A stretch of 64,000 bases of DNA from Cyrtodaria siliqua (lineage: Eukaryota > Mollusca > Bivalvia > Adapedonta > Hiatellidae). The position numbers were made by a program, and so were the translations under genes. Numbering within the stretch: the stretch's first letter is position 1; every line of letters starts with the position of its first letter. The notes beneath the pieces were generated by a model. The model was not told the origin of the DNA. It searched no databases and saw only the letters and a list, made by a program, of their open reading frames with translations. Shown one piece after another: positions 10,706-22,964 of the stretch. The DNA lies in contig JAWPHD010005092.1 in assembly GCA_037043455.1 (NCBI GenBank), positions 106,955 to 170,954 of the forward strand. Direction: 5' to 3'.

Positions 10706-11529
10706 GAGGATATACTCCGATTCACGGGGCCCATGCTTCCATCCGACTGATACGAATATAAGGAAAGCTTGAGACAGAGACTTGTTTAACTACCGACGGA
10801 ATATCTAAAAAAGACGTAATGGAATAATTCAACATCATGCAAAATCGCAGTTAGCCCTCGTGGTGAAAGAAGCAAGATACAACAGACGTCTTTCGGCAAT
10901 GTTCAAATGAAGCAAATCAGATTTGATATAACTGATAATTCATCTATTATTGACTTCATGTTTAAATATCTGCAGTGTCTTTCCTTACAAAATGAAACAA
11001 TGTATATATACTTCATATATAGACTTTGATATTATTGTAGTGATGTATCAACATCTGGTACGTAGTAGCCAACGAAACTCGGAGAAATGTAATATATATT
11101 TTTTTAATTGATTCTTTAATTTCCTCACAGTTGGCGAGCATTCAATGAAATAATACATACAATATTTACATATTAGCATGATTAGCATTCAAACAATTCA
11201 AACTTATTTATTTTACATCGACTGTAAAGAAAGGTCTCTGCGCTTATATTCGTGAATTTAAAGTAACGGTTGTAAAAATGTTGTAAACTATATAAAAAAA
11301 AACTTATTCAGAGAGTGTAGTATTGAATATATATGTCGATATACTGCCATAAAGCCTTCTTTATTCCATATTAAAACTGTGCCGAAGCTCTGAAGAAAGC
11401 TTTACATGCACGTTTGGAAGTACAAAACGTGTAATACACGATATCAAAATGGATCTGGTCAATTATAAATTAGTTTCAACTTATTTATTTTACATCGATT
11501 GTAACGAAAGCTCTATGAACTTATTTGAA

Positions 11530-11683
11530 TCACTCTCGATGTCTTCCTGCCAGTGGGTAGAATCAGTACTAAGCACATGCAGATACATGCTCAGGGACAC
11601 AACACATATGGTAATGACGGGGATCGAACCCACGACTTTTCAATCATGGGTCCAACGCTCTACTGCTAGACACAGTGCTCCAC
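11530..11683 (-). mobile_element. tRNA-derived SINE (Y1)
   Basis: Read on the minus strand, it begins with a tRNA-like head. There is a box A-like TAGCAGTAGAGCG near 11,657-11,670 and a consensus box B, GGGTTCGATCCCC, at 11,619-11,631. About 100 bp of conserved body follow, including CTACCCACTGGCAGGAAG. Two RNA polymerase III promoter boxes at tRNA spacing with a non-tRNA body are diagnostic of a SINE. The boundaries are approximate because the Y2 copy (28,330-28,490) shares the flanks. Confidence 0.7.
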
Positions 11684-11898
11684 AATTTATAAATTATAAA
11701 TTTATGATTTTATATGAATTATAAATTAATTAATTATACAATAAGTTCATCTAACATATGTAAAATTCCCTACGTTAAATGTATCAACGATCAATTAATG
11801 TTTTCCCAATACCGCCAAGAGGCATTTTATGTCACTTTAACGGATTGATAGGGCAAGACATTCGTCACTGTCCTGAATTGAAGATGTTCTGTCAGCAA

Positions 11899-11969
11899 GC
11901 ATCGGTGGTTCAGTGGTAGAATGCTCGCCTGCCACGCGGGCGGCCCGGGTTCGATTCCCGGCCGATGCA
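11899..11969 (+). tRNA. tRNA-Gly (anticodon GCC), apparently intact
   Basis: This is a 71-nt cloverleaf. The acceptor strand GCATCGG pairs with CCGATGC and leaves A as the discriminator base. The D arm is GTTCAGTGGTAGAAT, the anticodon GCC is at 11,931-11,933, and the T arm CCGGGTTCGATTCCCGG is a perfect stem. The internal box B, GGTTCGATTCC, is consensus. A T6 run at 11,972-11,977 sits three bases after the gene, as expected for an RNA polymerase III terminator. CCA is not encoded, which fits a eukaryotic tRNA gene. It would decode GGC and GGU codons. Six related but damaged copies lie elsewhere in the X and Y repeats, so this is the best preserved member of the group. Confidence 0.93.
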
Positions 11970-11971
11970 CA

Positions 11972-11977
11972 TTTTTT
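11972..11977 (+). terminator. RNA polymerase III terminator of tRNA-Gly
   Basis: Six consecutive T residues lie immediately downstream of the tRNA discriminator base. The Y2 paralog keeps the same arrangement (T6 at 28,779-28,784). Confidence 0.8.
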
Positions 11978-13237
11978 CGAAAATGTTAATGTTCGAAACA
12001 TAGTGGAAAGATGTAACATACCTTAAAACAAATACAAACCAGATTTTAACCTATTTTAAGCATTTTGCTATTATTATTATTTTCATCTAATAAAGTTCAC
12101 ATTGAAGGAAAATGAATAAAAATAATAAATGAGTTGGAGGGACGGACACCGGCAATGATGATATATCCTATGATATATGTACATACAATAAAACAACTGT
12201 TAACATGGTTAAAAAACAGTAGTTTACCGCGCTGTCTAATTGTTTTAGCGTATTACATCTCAGATTCGTCCTTAGTTTGTTGCAAATGTCAATAATCTTA
12301 AATTTAAATGTTCCAGCAATCAATATTTACAGCTACTTTCAAGAGTCTACCTGCAAGGCTATCACGCTACGTACCGCTCTACGCTGACTTGTTAACACCA
12401 GTTACCTTTTTCGACTGTTTAATCCAATTTAGGCATCAATCAACATATACAAGAACGTCTCCACTCAAGTATATAATGGAACACATTACTAACTGCAGAG
12501 ACAGGTAAACATGGTAAAGTTTCATATTTAAGAAATAAAACATTTCCAGCAGATTTATATTGTCTCATATCAAAACCTTGAAATATTCTATTTTTTATCT
12601 GACATAGATTTTTATATATTTAATACACACATTTTCGAGAGATGAAACATAATACAAGCACATTCTCAAAACTTTCATTGTACGTCCATCTAAATTTATC
12701 TTCAGACAGAAGAAAATAATAAACAGCTTTATCGTGTTACAAACAAGTTCACTTTGATTTTTGAACGTAACGTTGCCTGAAAATAACGTAATCGTTGTTT
12801 TGGATGATTTCCGACGTTGAAGCGTTCTAACGGTTGAAGGACGTAACGTCAGAGGTTTATATAGCTTTTAAAAAAAAAATCCTCAATAGCCAATCAGCAT
12901 TGAGTATTTTCATAAGACATGTTATATGCGTGTGATCAGAACTCTTGTCATATGATCAGAGTGTATATACACCCATTTTAAAAGTACACGATGCTACCTA
13001 ATTTCTAAGCACCTACGAAATTTCTACTCTATACACAACTCTACCACATAACCTGAACAAAAATAAATTGATTCAGCTTATACAGAAGGCATTTCTTAGG
13101 GAATGCTACATTTCTTGCTTGTAATAAAGTCAGGGACTTTTTTTACAAACTCTCTTAATGATATGTATAACATACGGACTTTTCCCGATATATGTAGAGC
13201 GTTATTGTTTGTTTAGATAACTTCTTTATTAATACGT

Positions 13238-13970
13238 TAAAACCGTTTACCGCCAGTATGTGGTATTCCTATGGGTACTTACTGTGTGCCAGGTGTCGCA
13301 GATTTGATTTCATACCATTATGAATGAGATTTCTTGGTTGAGTTTGTCACCTGCTAGCCAGAGAGACATTATTGATGCGTTTAATAATACATCTCGGTAT
13401 CCGGATGAACTACTCAATATTGATAACCCGCTTTTTGCTCATATGGTTACTAATATTCATCCACCAGAGCTCAAGTTGAATAAAGCCAACCATAGCAACA
13501 TTCCTACATCTTCATCTCTCGATTTCAAATGATTACGTACATACTAAAATCTATGATAAGGGAGATGACTTTATTTTTGACATCGTTAACTATCCACATT
13601 TAGATGGGGACGTACCTCTTTTTACACCATATGGAGTTTATATCTCCCGGCTAATTCGTTTTGCTCGGGCATGTAACGATGTTAGGGATTTCAGGTATCG
13701 AAATCATGTTATTAATACACCACTTCAGCAAGGTTTTTGTTATCATAAACTACGTAGATCTTTCTCAAAGTTCTATCCCGCAACGAACACCTGCTGGAAA
13801 GATGCAACACCAACCTAAAAACATTTCTACAACTAGGAATATCACAGCCGTTATTCTATGCAGATGTGATCTATAAACTTAAAATAAAAGGGTCTGACGG
13901 ATTTCTTGACCAATTTACAAAACTATCAGGAAATTTGCCAGAAAAGGATACGACCCTTTAGTATAACAGG
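13238..13970 (+). pseudogene. Penelope-like-type reverse transcriptase fragment (Y1)
   Basis: Broken frames match the RT fragment at 41,018-41,641 (minus) motif by motif. GIPMGT is at about 13,262. The 13,320-13,532 frame gives RDIIDAFNNTSRYPDELLNI and HPPELKLNKAN. Further pieces read YDKGDDF, DIVNYPHLDGD and YGVYISRLIRFARAC. The catalytic motif C is YPDE instead of the usual YLDD, so one catalytic Asp is lost. The thumb-like end (ISQPLFYADVIYKL, GSDGF) runs to about 13,970. The element is dead. The same debris is in Y2 (30,079-30,735) and, for its end, in Y3 (45,825-46,030). Assignment to Penelope-like elements rather than another RT lineage is likely but not certain. Confidence 0.75.
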
Positions 13971-14679
13971 GCACTTCATGTTTGGTGTTTGACCAATTTA
14001 CCGTTATCAGTCACTACGCTTGATATTTACCTTGTGCGATGACCGTACAACCTCGTGGGACTCCATGATTACAGCTTCTGAAACCCTGAAAGGAGAGGTT
14101 GGTGTATCAACCTTCGTCCCTCGGGTTTACTGATCGTATCCTATATTGGGTTTCTCTTTGGTTGCAACTGCCGTGGCTGTTCAGTACAATTGGGGATACA
14201 TCCTGAGGTGTTAAGCTTTTTGATATATCTTTACAATAACGTATATGTGTATCGATTCCTAATTTCCCTGGATGTGGACTTTATTTCAGAGATTTCCTGT
14301 TGATGGAATGTACTTTATTTACACTGTCTTTTATTTACACCATTGATCGGCCATTGCAAAGAATGCCGCTGGGGATTTAAACCAGGTTTTAAGGTGCACC
14401 AAACCCCACACTTTCAGCAGCTAAAGTCAGCTGATCCTTATATGGGTTTTATATTTGTCTATGATTAACAGACTGTGACTCGTGTAAGTGGCGGTAAGTA
14501 TGCTTTACAACTTGAATTCCTAGAGAATTCGTATGAAAAACTTGAATGGTATAAACACATATTTTGTAACTTTGAAAGGTTACCATTTCACTTACTGAAA
14601 TGACGTCTTAGTAAACCAGTCTACTGAAATGTAGCATGTAGTCATTATTAGTATATGTATATTAACGATGAAAAATTCG

Positions 14680-14747
14680 CTGGCCTCTGTAGCGTAGTTG
14701 ACTGAGTAGTCGTGTTAGTGCCGGGTAAGGGAGGGTTCAAGCCTGAA
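14680..14747 (+). repeat. tRNA-like promoter relic (Y1)
   Basis: TCTGTAGCGTAGTTGACTGA resembles a tRNA 5' half with box A, and GGGTTCAAGCCT about 40 bp downstream resembles box B. The paralog at 31,324-31,391 keeps TAGCGCAGTTG. The anticodon stem is not clear, so this is a relic or SINE head and I do not call it a tRNA. Confidence 0.4.
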
Positions 14748-17512
14748 GATTTGTAATTTTTTTTAAATTTTCATTACTATGTTTTTTATTATTGCTAATG
14801 ATAAGGTAGCAACAGTTCCTTTACATTTTTCACTTTTACATACTTCTAGCACGTCGTGTTACAAGGGTGAACTGTAATCAATATGCAAAGCATGTCATGT
14901 TATTTGAACAGGAAGAAGCGAGGTCGCCCACATTGATTCAAAATGCTTGGTAGGAAGGTAAAATGCTTGGTAAAAATCAGGAAGAATATAAGAAAAACGG
15001 TCGTTCCGTGTTTATGTCTCGTGACAAAATTTATTGTTTTCAATATTATTTAACACCCGTGACTATTATTATGTTAACTTTTTCTCTCTCGGCAGCTATT
15101 TTACGCTTGCGTAAAACCTTGCTTGTTCCCTATTGGCATAACACTTGAATTGGACCGTGTAAACAACAGATTACTTTCTTAAACGAACTAGATAATAACT
15201 TATATGATGTGTTTGACAAGTCAAGGTGGTTTATCGTTGATGAGTTCGTGTAAGAGGCCTACATAGTATAACTTCATTAGTTGTTTATTTCTTGGATAAT
15301 TGTTTATGATGATATCTGCCATAGATGGATTGTTGCTACGAATGAAATCAATATAGAAAATAACAACTTAGCTCACGATTTGATCTGATAATCGCTGGAT
15401 ACGTTCAAATGATAATGTATATTTGTTTCATCTGATTTATTATTATATCTTATGTTAAAAGCAGTATTTCATTAACGTTGACGCTTATTTCACATTTTAT
15501 AAGAACTTCTCCTTATCGTTTTAATTAATCGCGTAGTTCAGTATTGTTTTACGTAATATTTAACGACAGTAAGACGGTGACATGCTTTGAGAACAGTTTA
15601 GGTGACAGATATAAAAGTCGAACAGGAAATGTGAATACATATATGACAAAAACATTCAGAAACGAAAAGGCAAAAACTGAAACAATAGCTATATAGCTGA
15701 TTCGGTGATTTCAGCCAAAGCTGGACCTGTTTCTTATGTTGAATTTGCATATTTTGTGTTAAACTAAATGCGCCATGTGCACTACTGGATTACAAGTCAA
15801 TGTTAGCACGGAAACATGAAACTAAGTATTTAAGTCCAAAACGATGGATACTTTGATAACAAATCATTTTCTAGTTAAATCAGTGTACACACAATAACAG
15901 AGTACACACAATACAAATTAACAAGTTAAATGTAACAATTTTAGTATCTTAATAATAGTTCACTTAATTTCGTAAATTCAGGAAGAAGTACCCTTAGTTT
16001 TATTCGTATTGCAATTGTATATAAAACATTATAATCTTGATAATGTCTACAAAATGTGTCCTAGGACGTGGGTTTCCATCTCTGCATTTTGAATAGTAAC
16101 ATAGAAGCATTATGGACGAAAGCATTCATGGGTTTGAGTTGTTATATTTTATTAAAAGAAAATATTAGTAAGGTGATGTAGATTAAAAATGTAGGTATAT
16201 TAGTGACTTAAAACGGAGATAAACCTTAACCAGAATCATTTAAATGTAAAAGGTGAACCAATGTAGCACATGTGGTCGTATTACATGCTTGGTACATTTA
16301 ATAACAAGGTCCGGACTTCGCGTTGTGATTTCCATAATTTATTGGTACATATAAAACAGGCCGAACAATTACAAATTCAAAATACGCTATGAACATCCTG
16401 TTATATATATACATATCCGTTTCGTATAGTGGTTTTCAGTACTTCCATTTGTTAACTACATAAATAGTCCCTATTATTAAATGTCTTAGGTTCACAAAAT
16501 ATAATACTATTTAGAAACGTTCAAATGTCCAAATCCTCAAATTATTATGTAACGCTGAACAACTGCCCTATAATACTAGCTTCCATAGTATTGTTTAACT
16601 TATCCCACACCCTGTCTTAAACTGCGGGGATCCATCTTGTGGATACAAGACCGACTATCTATTGAAACTGACTCTCTATTCGTGAACCACCGACTTTTTA
16701 CTCTCCTCGACTTTCCGTGCGCTCAGTATTATATTAGAAGCTTACCCAGAATAAATTTCGGCAGTTAGTCATGCCCCACATATGGACATCGACCTGTGTA
16801 GCTACAGGTTAACGCCATGGTTATTACCTCATTGTATGCATACATTACCCACAATACATTTCGGCGAATGGTCTCCCCAAATATGGCAATACCTCTTCAT
16901 TCCCAGAATTCATAGTTTTCCAGAAACTTCCAGAGAAACTAAATTTGGAGCAATAACAGGCGTTTATATGAATAACCACAGAGTAACTGACAGCTTTAGG
17001 AAACTCCCATTGCATGATCAGTTCTAGAGGGATTAACCGGGGTGTACTATAACTCTAATCGTGTTACATTTATGAACTGTTATTATGTTAAGTACAATGG
17101 CAAGTCTGTAGTGTTACACCAAGACGACTGGTGATTGTGGACAGTTTGTGGTCGAACTTAATGTAACTCATCTAGATATATCTGTGAATGAAAAATGGAG
17201 AATGAAGAGTGTATGGCTATAAGTGACTTTGAAATATAGCTCACGAAATGTATTCTACAGAATCAATGCAGAGTAATTCATGTAGGTCATGGTCCGTTGT
17301 TGTGACCTATTTTGGTTGTGAACGTATACGTATCTGTGTTAGAGGTTTACATAATGAAGAGTGTAGGGCTATCGGTGACTTAGAAAGGGAGCTTATTAAA
17401 ATTGTCGATAAACTTGTTTTACTTAATTGTTTCTAATTCTTGGAAACCACGTATATGTTTTTGATACGTATAGACTAGTTTATCTGATATGACATGTAGT
17501 TGTCCCAAAACG

Positions 17513-17764
17513 CATTACGTGGTCCGAGTATTAACTATCATACTCCATATTCTCCAAGAAGCGATACTGGGGTATGAAATAAAACCTTAATTTCGGACTT
17601 AAACAGTTTCATATTGTAAAATTAAAACACTGAATAGGTAATTTTAAACAAGTTATCGCATTTTTTCAGTAAAAAATGTTTTAAACCTGTTTTATTGTCG
17701 AAATATCCGTTATAAAATTCTGCTGCTAATATAAGCTTTCCCATCGCTTAATGGAATTAAGGCG
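17513..17764. repeat. Right arm of long inverted repeat in Y1
   Basis: It is the reverse complement of 10,450-10,705. The shared outer end contains CTTAATGGAATTAAGGC, itself a palindrome core, and the shared inner end contains CATTACGTGGTCCGAGTA. In Y1 the internal hairpin is partly deleted, whereas Y2 (36,797-36,852) keeps it. Confidence 0.7.
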
Positions 17765-18235
17765 GAACAACGTACTGAACATATATTCTGATCGGCTTGC
17801 ATGTTGGCCAGTAGCCCCAGAATTGTTTAACTAAGATAGAAAACACGTGGGATGACCGTTTTTGCATAATGATTATGGACTTTTCTGAAAACTTCATTTA
17901 TTAATGTAAAAATCTCTGGTGCTCTTAATTTAACTATCCCGCCATTAACAAGCACATTTTACAACTTACAGATGTACACCGGTTCTAAAATGTCTCCTTG
18001 CATATTTTGAGACTCCAAACTATATATACACAAAATAATTGGCTTTAACAAGTCAGTTTAATCCCCAAAATCGGTGCGTCGAATTAAACTTACCAGTTCA
18101 TAATTCATTTTAATAATATTCAATCACGGGTATTTTAAGAACACATTCATAAACCTATATTTTTAATCGGCACATGTACATTACTGTATGACCTGAATAC
18201 ATGGATAGAGTTATGATAAACGATTTTTTAGTATA

Positions 18236-18757
18236 AAAAAGAATATGATAATGGACCTTTGGAAACGGCCGAGAAAGACACATACGAAATATTTCAGTCT
18301 CGGTTTGATTGAGACTGTTCATGAGCGGTATTGAAATATGCTAGCTACCGCTCACGCCCTCTAGCCCCGGGTTGAGCAGAACTCAATATTCATAAAATCA
18401 ATAGTACACAATTTTAACCATCCCGAAGATGGCATGCATACGGCGGTGGACATGGAGTTATATGCTTCCCCATGTCGTACGGCGTATGGTCCCAGTATCT
18501 AATAAAATTAAATGCCCCGAAGAGCGAAATAAACATAATGGAATTTAGTTGGAAGCAGCGGTTATGAAGCCTGCGTATCACAAGTAACAGCCTAACGACT
18601 AAATTAAAAAGCAGACAATATATCCTATAAGTGGTTAAACAATACCCAGAGCCTTTTATCGGCCGGAGTAGTGGAACCGCCGAATCAAAAATTAAGTAAG
18701 AAAACAAAAGAAATTGAAAATGTACCACCGATAACTAAATATAAGTATCGGGCTAAG
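18236..18757. mobile_element. Insertion of about 520 bp, present in Y1 and absent from Y2
   Basis: Y2 joins the flanks directly near 37,507. The insert contains TGAGACTGTTCATGAGCGGT and CTCACGCCCTCTAGCCCCGG near 18,310-18,375, matching the repeat unit at 49,140-49,225 and 49,430-49,510. It is therefore one more member of that interspersed family. A 104-codon open frame on the minus strand (18,414-18,728) has no recognisable domain. Confidence 0.6.
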
Positions 18758-18983
18758 TTGCCGTTATTTGGTGGATTGATTTCTTTTAGTATTTTCGAAG
18801 AAATAACAATACAAATAAGTAAGTGAACACTGAAATATTAGTAATTGTACTGAAACAACTGGTCTTGAACTATGTTAGACATTTTATAAATATGGTTTGA
18901 ATTTATATAAATACTAACGCAGGCAATATCCTATATTTTCGTGTGGATTTGAAACAATATATTTGGATAGCGAAGAAATAGTA

Positions 18984-19451
18984 TTCCTGCAAAGTTTCAT
19001 TATTGACAGAGTACGCGTTTGGCGCAAACTTAGGATGAAATATTGTGCAAACCCTTTGCGTTCAATACAGTGCTGAACTGGCTCAATTTTTCAAAGAGGA
19101 ACTTCAACATTGATGAATTTCTTGTTACAACGTGTCCTGTGATTAAAACGTCTACAAAATTCCAATGGGCAACCGCCCCTTGGTCAGGGGTGCTTTTGAT
19201 GATCGTACGTTAGATTTAAGGTTTTTGTAGCTTATATCAAATGTATGTATAATTCAAGCGAAAGAAAACGCACATGTATTTATATTTTTTATAACGCATT
19301 AAGATAGGGAAAATAAGGGCGCAACGACTGTGCTGGAAATAGTTTATACCTAACCTCCTATCCCACTTCGGATTTTATTGCATTTTTGGAACATTTCTTT
19401 TTTCTTTTTTTTCTGGAGAACTGTACGCCCGGGCGTATGCCTGGCTACTCG
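18984..19451. other. Unassigned spacer between Y1 and the X2 remnant
   Basis: It occupies the place where most of X2 would be expected and has no match to X1 or X3. I see no gene, RNA or clear repeat in it. Confidence 0.4.
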
Positions 19452-19585
19452 CCTGAGTTGGAAACACAAGCAAAACCAGGCGTTAATAAATTACATATTA
19501 CAAGCAGAGGCATATTATCTATATAATAATAATAAATGTTCTATGTCAAATTGTTAATATAGACATGCACTCTACGGTACAGCAT
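19452..19585. repeat. Remnant of macro-repeat segment X, copy 2 (X2)
   Basis: GAAACACAAGCAAAACCAGG and the following 130 bases match the right end of X1 (2,643-2,776) and of X3 (43,188-43,312). The rest of X2, including its tRNA-like locus, is missing. Confidence 0.75.
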
Positions 19586-20466
19586 GTGATTTTGATTGAC
19601 TTTTCAAGCGAAATACAAGCACTATCTGGCTGGGCCATGATACCACAGAGAATGATTCCATTTAATGGTCTTTGCCAGAAAAGCACATAGTAAACCTGTC
19701 AAGGTCAGTGGTATTAGGTGAGTGGAAACATCATAAGCATAGCTCAGTGAAAACAGACATGTTATATTTAACATCATACTGATGGGAATATGTATATACT
19801 TAGTACATTCTTTTTGATTGAGCGCTATTTTGGTAACAACCTCTTAACATTAAGAGCTGTGTTTCGTCCATATGTTTCCTTACTACCGATACATTATATG
19901 ATCATGATTTGCCATTGGTAAGGTTATTGTTCTCTGAATATTTGACGGATGAGATAATAAAGGTTCCCTATATAATATTCCATCATTAGTAGCGGTGATT
20001 TAATTCGCATAACTGGATAGGTATTTCCTAAAATTGTAACAGATTATACTGCGAAAGCCGTGTTGTTTAACGTCAAATCACGAAATTGTATAGGTTATTT
20101 TCAAGCAATCCCAGAGAGAGGTGAAGGATACATATCCATCCGGGAATATGTCCCATTCCTTGTATGGAATATATTCCTACTGTTCTTTAACGCGCTCGGA
20201 GTAGATAGCGAATATGAAGAGTAATGGATACTTACAACATAGTCTACATGTTTGACCCGATTAGTCGTCATCCACTCTGTAACTAACAGCCGCCGGTTTT
20301 TTTTTGCCGCGCCGGTTTTTGGCAAAAACAGCAAGTAATTCCGAATGAGCTAGGGCACTTTCGACTATATCATATGAAAGCACATATCAAACGATTGTAA
20401 AATTATATTCTATTTCATTGGTGACACTTTAATTTTTCCGAGAAATTTGACGCGAAGTTGACCTTT

Positions 20467-20733
20467 CCCATGGGAAAAGCCTATTATCCCATGGGAAAAG
20501 CTTTTTTCCCATGGGAAAGTGTCCCATGGGACAATATATTCCCATGGGAAATGATTTGGGCAGTTTTCCCATGGGAAAAACAAAAAGTATTTATCTTTCA
20601 ATATAATGTCAAAATAGTATGTGGCTTTCATATTTAGGGTCTATGACGAAGTTTTACAGCGATAAGAGCACTTTGATATTTTCCCATGGGTATTTTTTCC
20701 CAATATTGTAATTTGGGAAAATTTTCCCATGGG
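20467..20733. repeat. Cluster of eight CCCATGGG palindromes
   Basis: Perfect CCCATGGG octamers start at 20,467, 20,488, 20,508, 20,523, 20,541, 20,568, 20,683 and 20,726. Most are extended to TTTCCCATGGGAAA or longer. Degenerate half-sites (TTTGGGAAAA) continue to about 20,830. Spacing is irregular (15-27 bp within the first six). No reading frame is supported. Confidence 0.9.
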
Positions 20734-21904
20734 AAAATGAGTTATTTCTTAATAGCTAAAACAACATTTCAAAGCCTGGAAACATCTTTTGGGAAAATGT
20801 TTTGGGAAAATTCTCCCATTTTCTGACTGGGAAATTTCTCTAAATATTTTTTAAAGAAATGAAAAAGAAAAAAATCTTCCAAGTAAGTATTAGTCAAAAT
20901 ATCAAACCAAAGAAAAAACAACAACAACAGTTTGTTTAAGATTGAATATTTTAACTCAGATCTGATTTTAACTTAGCATCTCAGGTTCAGATTTGAGTAT
21001 GATGTGTTGCCTTACGATTAGTCCGTTACATAGTAATGACTCGTGCATAGCCTGACAGTTATTGATACTGCACTGTTTTTACCCATGGCCTGTTTTCCTA
21101 CATACCATTGAACTCGACTTTAAGTGAGGAAGTGTCGATTGTTACGGATGGCGGGAGGTGAAAAGTACTGGTTCTACCCAGGAAAAGTATGGGTGGTCTG
21201 CCTCCACCATAAAAAAGTCATATATAACATTGCGTGTATTGAAAAGGACGTAAAACACCACACAAACAAACTACATTGTTTCAGAAAAATATTTCATTCG
21301 TTTTCATTCATTTTATATCCTTACACTATAATGCATTGATCAAGGCAATGTCAAATGCCCTAAACGTTGACCTTCTAGCCCAAACATGAATAGAAGTCAT
21401 TGTTTTAACAGGGGTACTATTTCCGTAAAGTTCCATGATTGTATGTCTAACAGTGACAAGTCACAGTGGAAGGAGTGTTTCTCAGAACTAGGTCATTGTC
21501 AGGTTAATGTGACCTTGATGATCAACTGAACCCAAAAGCAATAGGCTTCCACCTATCTTAAAGGGCAATATACCAACAAAGTTTTATATGGTGTTGTGCT
21601 TTCAGAGTTATCTCGCAGAATTCATATTTTGTTAAGATCATTGCAACCTTTGAACCCAAAAACAAAAGGTTTCTACGCTCGCCAAGGGATAATTTATCTA
21701 TTAACGTTTCATGAATGTGGGTGTCATGGTTTTGAAGTTATCATACAATATGTATTTCCATATAAGGGATGGCAATCTTGACACTTGTCCTACCAAGCGT
21801 AGATAATAACATGTTTCCTCTCCTCAAGGGCAATGTACCTATGAAAATTCATGAGCGTTATGGATTCAAAGTTATCATGCAGCATGTGTAATTGCTTATT
21901 GTCG

Positions 21905-22135
21905 GACGAATTGAGTTGAATTGGGTTTTAAGACGCACCAACACATGAAAGGTTATATGTCGCATAAAAGGAATGAACGTGCGAGGCTCATCCTCCATCT
22001 ACATCAAGATAAAATATGGTGAATGGCAAGATAGAACCACGTTTCCAAGTCTGCATATGCGGTGTCATGATAAAGACCTTAAATAACCCCATACCATGTA
22101 CTCTTTTTCAAACGGGCGCATAAAAACGTGTTGTC
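21905..22135 (-). mobile_element. Diverged copy of the CGCACCAACAC SINE
   Basis: TTGGGTTTTAAGACGCACC followed by AACACATGAAAGGTTATATG matches the 3' end (minus strand) of the SINEs at 24,699-25,105 and 35,595-36,001. The 5' two thirds are too diverged or missing. Just before it, 21,440-21,900 shows degenerate repeats of a TTCATG/TTATC pattern without a gene. Confidence 0.6.
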
Positions 22136-22194
22136 GAAACAGATCTACAAACAAGAGGCCCAAGAGGGCCTGTATCGCTCGACTGGCTCTGTGG

Positions 22195-22860
22195 AGTCTG
22201 TGATATGCGCAACTAGGCTTGATACTGATCATACTTGCCAAGTTCACTGAAATCCAGTCAGGAGTTCGGGAAGACTAGTCTGGACAAAGTTTGTCAAAAA
22301 TCATTCAACAAAAACATGGTGATGATATGTGCAACTAGGCTTGCTACTGCTCATCTCTGCCAAGTTTCGTTGAAATCCAGTCCAGCATTCAGGAGAACTA
22401 GCATGTACAATGTTAGTGTATTCAAACCTTTAAAGCGCTATAACTCCGCAAACAATCATTCAACCGGAACACAGCGACGGCATGCACAACTAGGTGAGGT
22501 ACTGATTATCCCTGCAAAGTTCCACTGATATCCAAACTGGGGATCAGGAGAACTAGTCCGGACAATATGTGTGTATTAGAGCCTTTAAAGGGCCAAAATT
22601 CTTTCAACAAAAATACAGCTATGACATGCATAAGTAGGCTTGGTACTGATCACCTCTGCAAAGTATTGTTGATTTTCGGTCAGGGGTTCATGAAATATGG
22701 TCCGGACAAATTGTGTTTTACCCCTGTCAAAAAACATTCAACCGGAATGCGTGGACGATATGCATAACCATATTTGGTACTGATCATCCATGCAGTTCAT
22801 TAAAATTTAGCCAAACGAAGGACCTATCTTCTTAATGTGGCAAAATACAGCATGTTTAAC
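22195..22860 (+). repeat. Degenerate tandem array, about 120-160 bp units
   Basis: Four to five units share GCAACTAGGCTTG-ACTGATCA, TGCAAAGTT, AATCCAGTC, GGACAA and CATTCAACC in the same order, for example starting near 22,206, 22,329, 22,478, 22,625 and 22,752. The preceding AACAAGAGGCCCAAGAGGGC is typical of a dispersed molluscan repeat as I know it. The open frame at 22,235-22,528 simply follows the repeat. Confidence 0.75.
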
Positions 22861-22964
22861 TTAATCAAGGGGCATAACTCTGGTGTGCTAATCCGATTTT
22901 GATGTGTACCTTCTTTGAGGCTTTCTAGGCTATTGCTTTTTTGTATTTATATATACACGAGCAT

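Larger units (their letters stand above)
7193..18983. repeat. Macro-repeat segment Y, copy 1 (Y1)
   Basis: This copy is homologous in the same orientation to 19,602-37,732 (Y2) and in part to 43,313-46,385 (Y3). It holds two tRNA-Gly-like loci, one of them intact, a tRNA-derived SINE, Penelope-like RT debris, a pair of 250-bp inverted arms and scattered foldbacks. The stretches 14,760-17,500 and 17,770-18,235 hold no gene that I recognise and are AT-rich noncoding DNA shared with Y2. The short open frames at 16,782-17,027 and 17,248-17,436 are not preserved in Y2, which argues against coding function. Confidence 0.85.

Noticed and set aside
14680..14747. A second tRNA gene type (TAGCGTAGTTG head)
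   Set aside because: Only box-like segments remain. No acceptor or anticodon stem pairs convincingly in either Y1 or Y2.
16782..17436. Open frames at 16,782-17,027 and 17,248-17,436 as small genes
   Set aside because: The Y2 paralog (around 36,160-36,720) has indels and stops within them, so there is no sign of purifying selection.
18414..18728. 104-codon minus-strand open frame as a gene
   Set aside because: It lies inside an insertion that is absent from Y2, has no recognisable domain, and is more simply repeat DNA.
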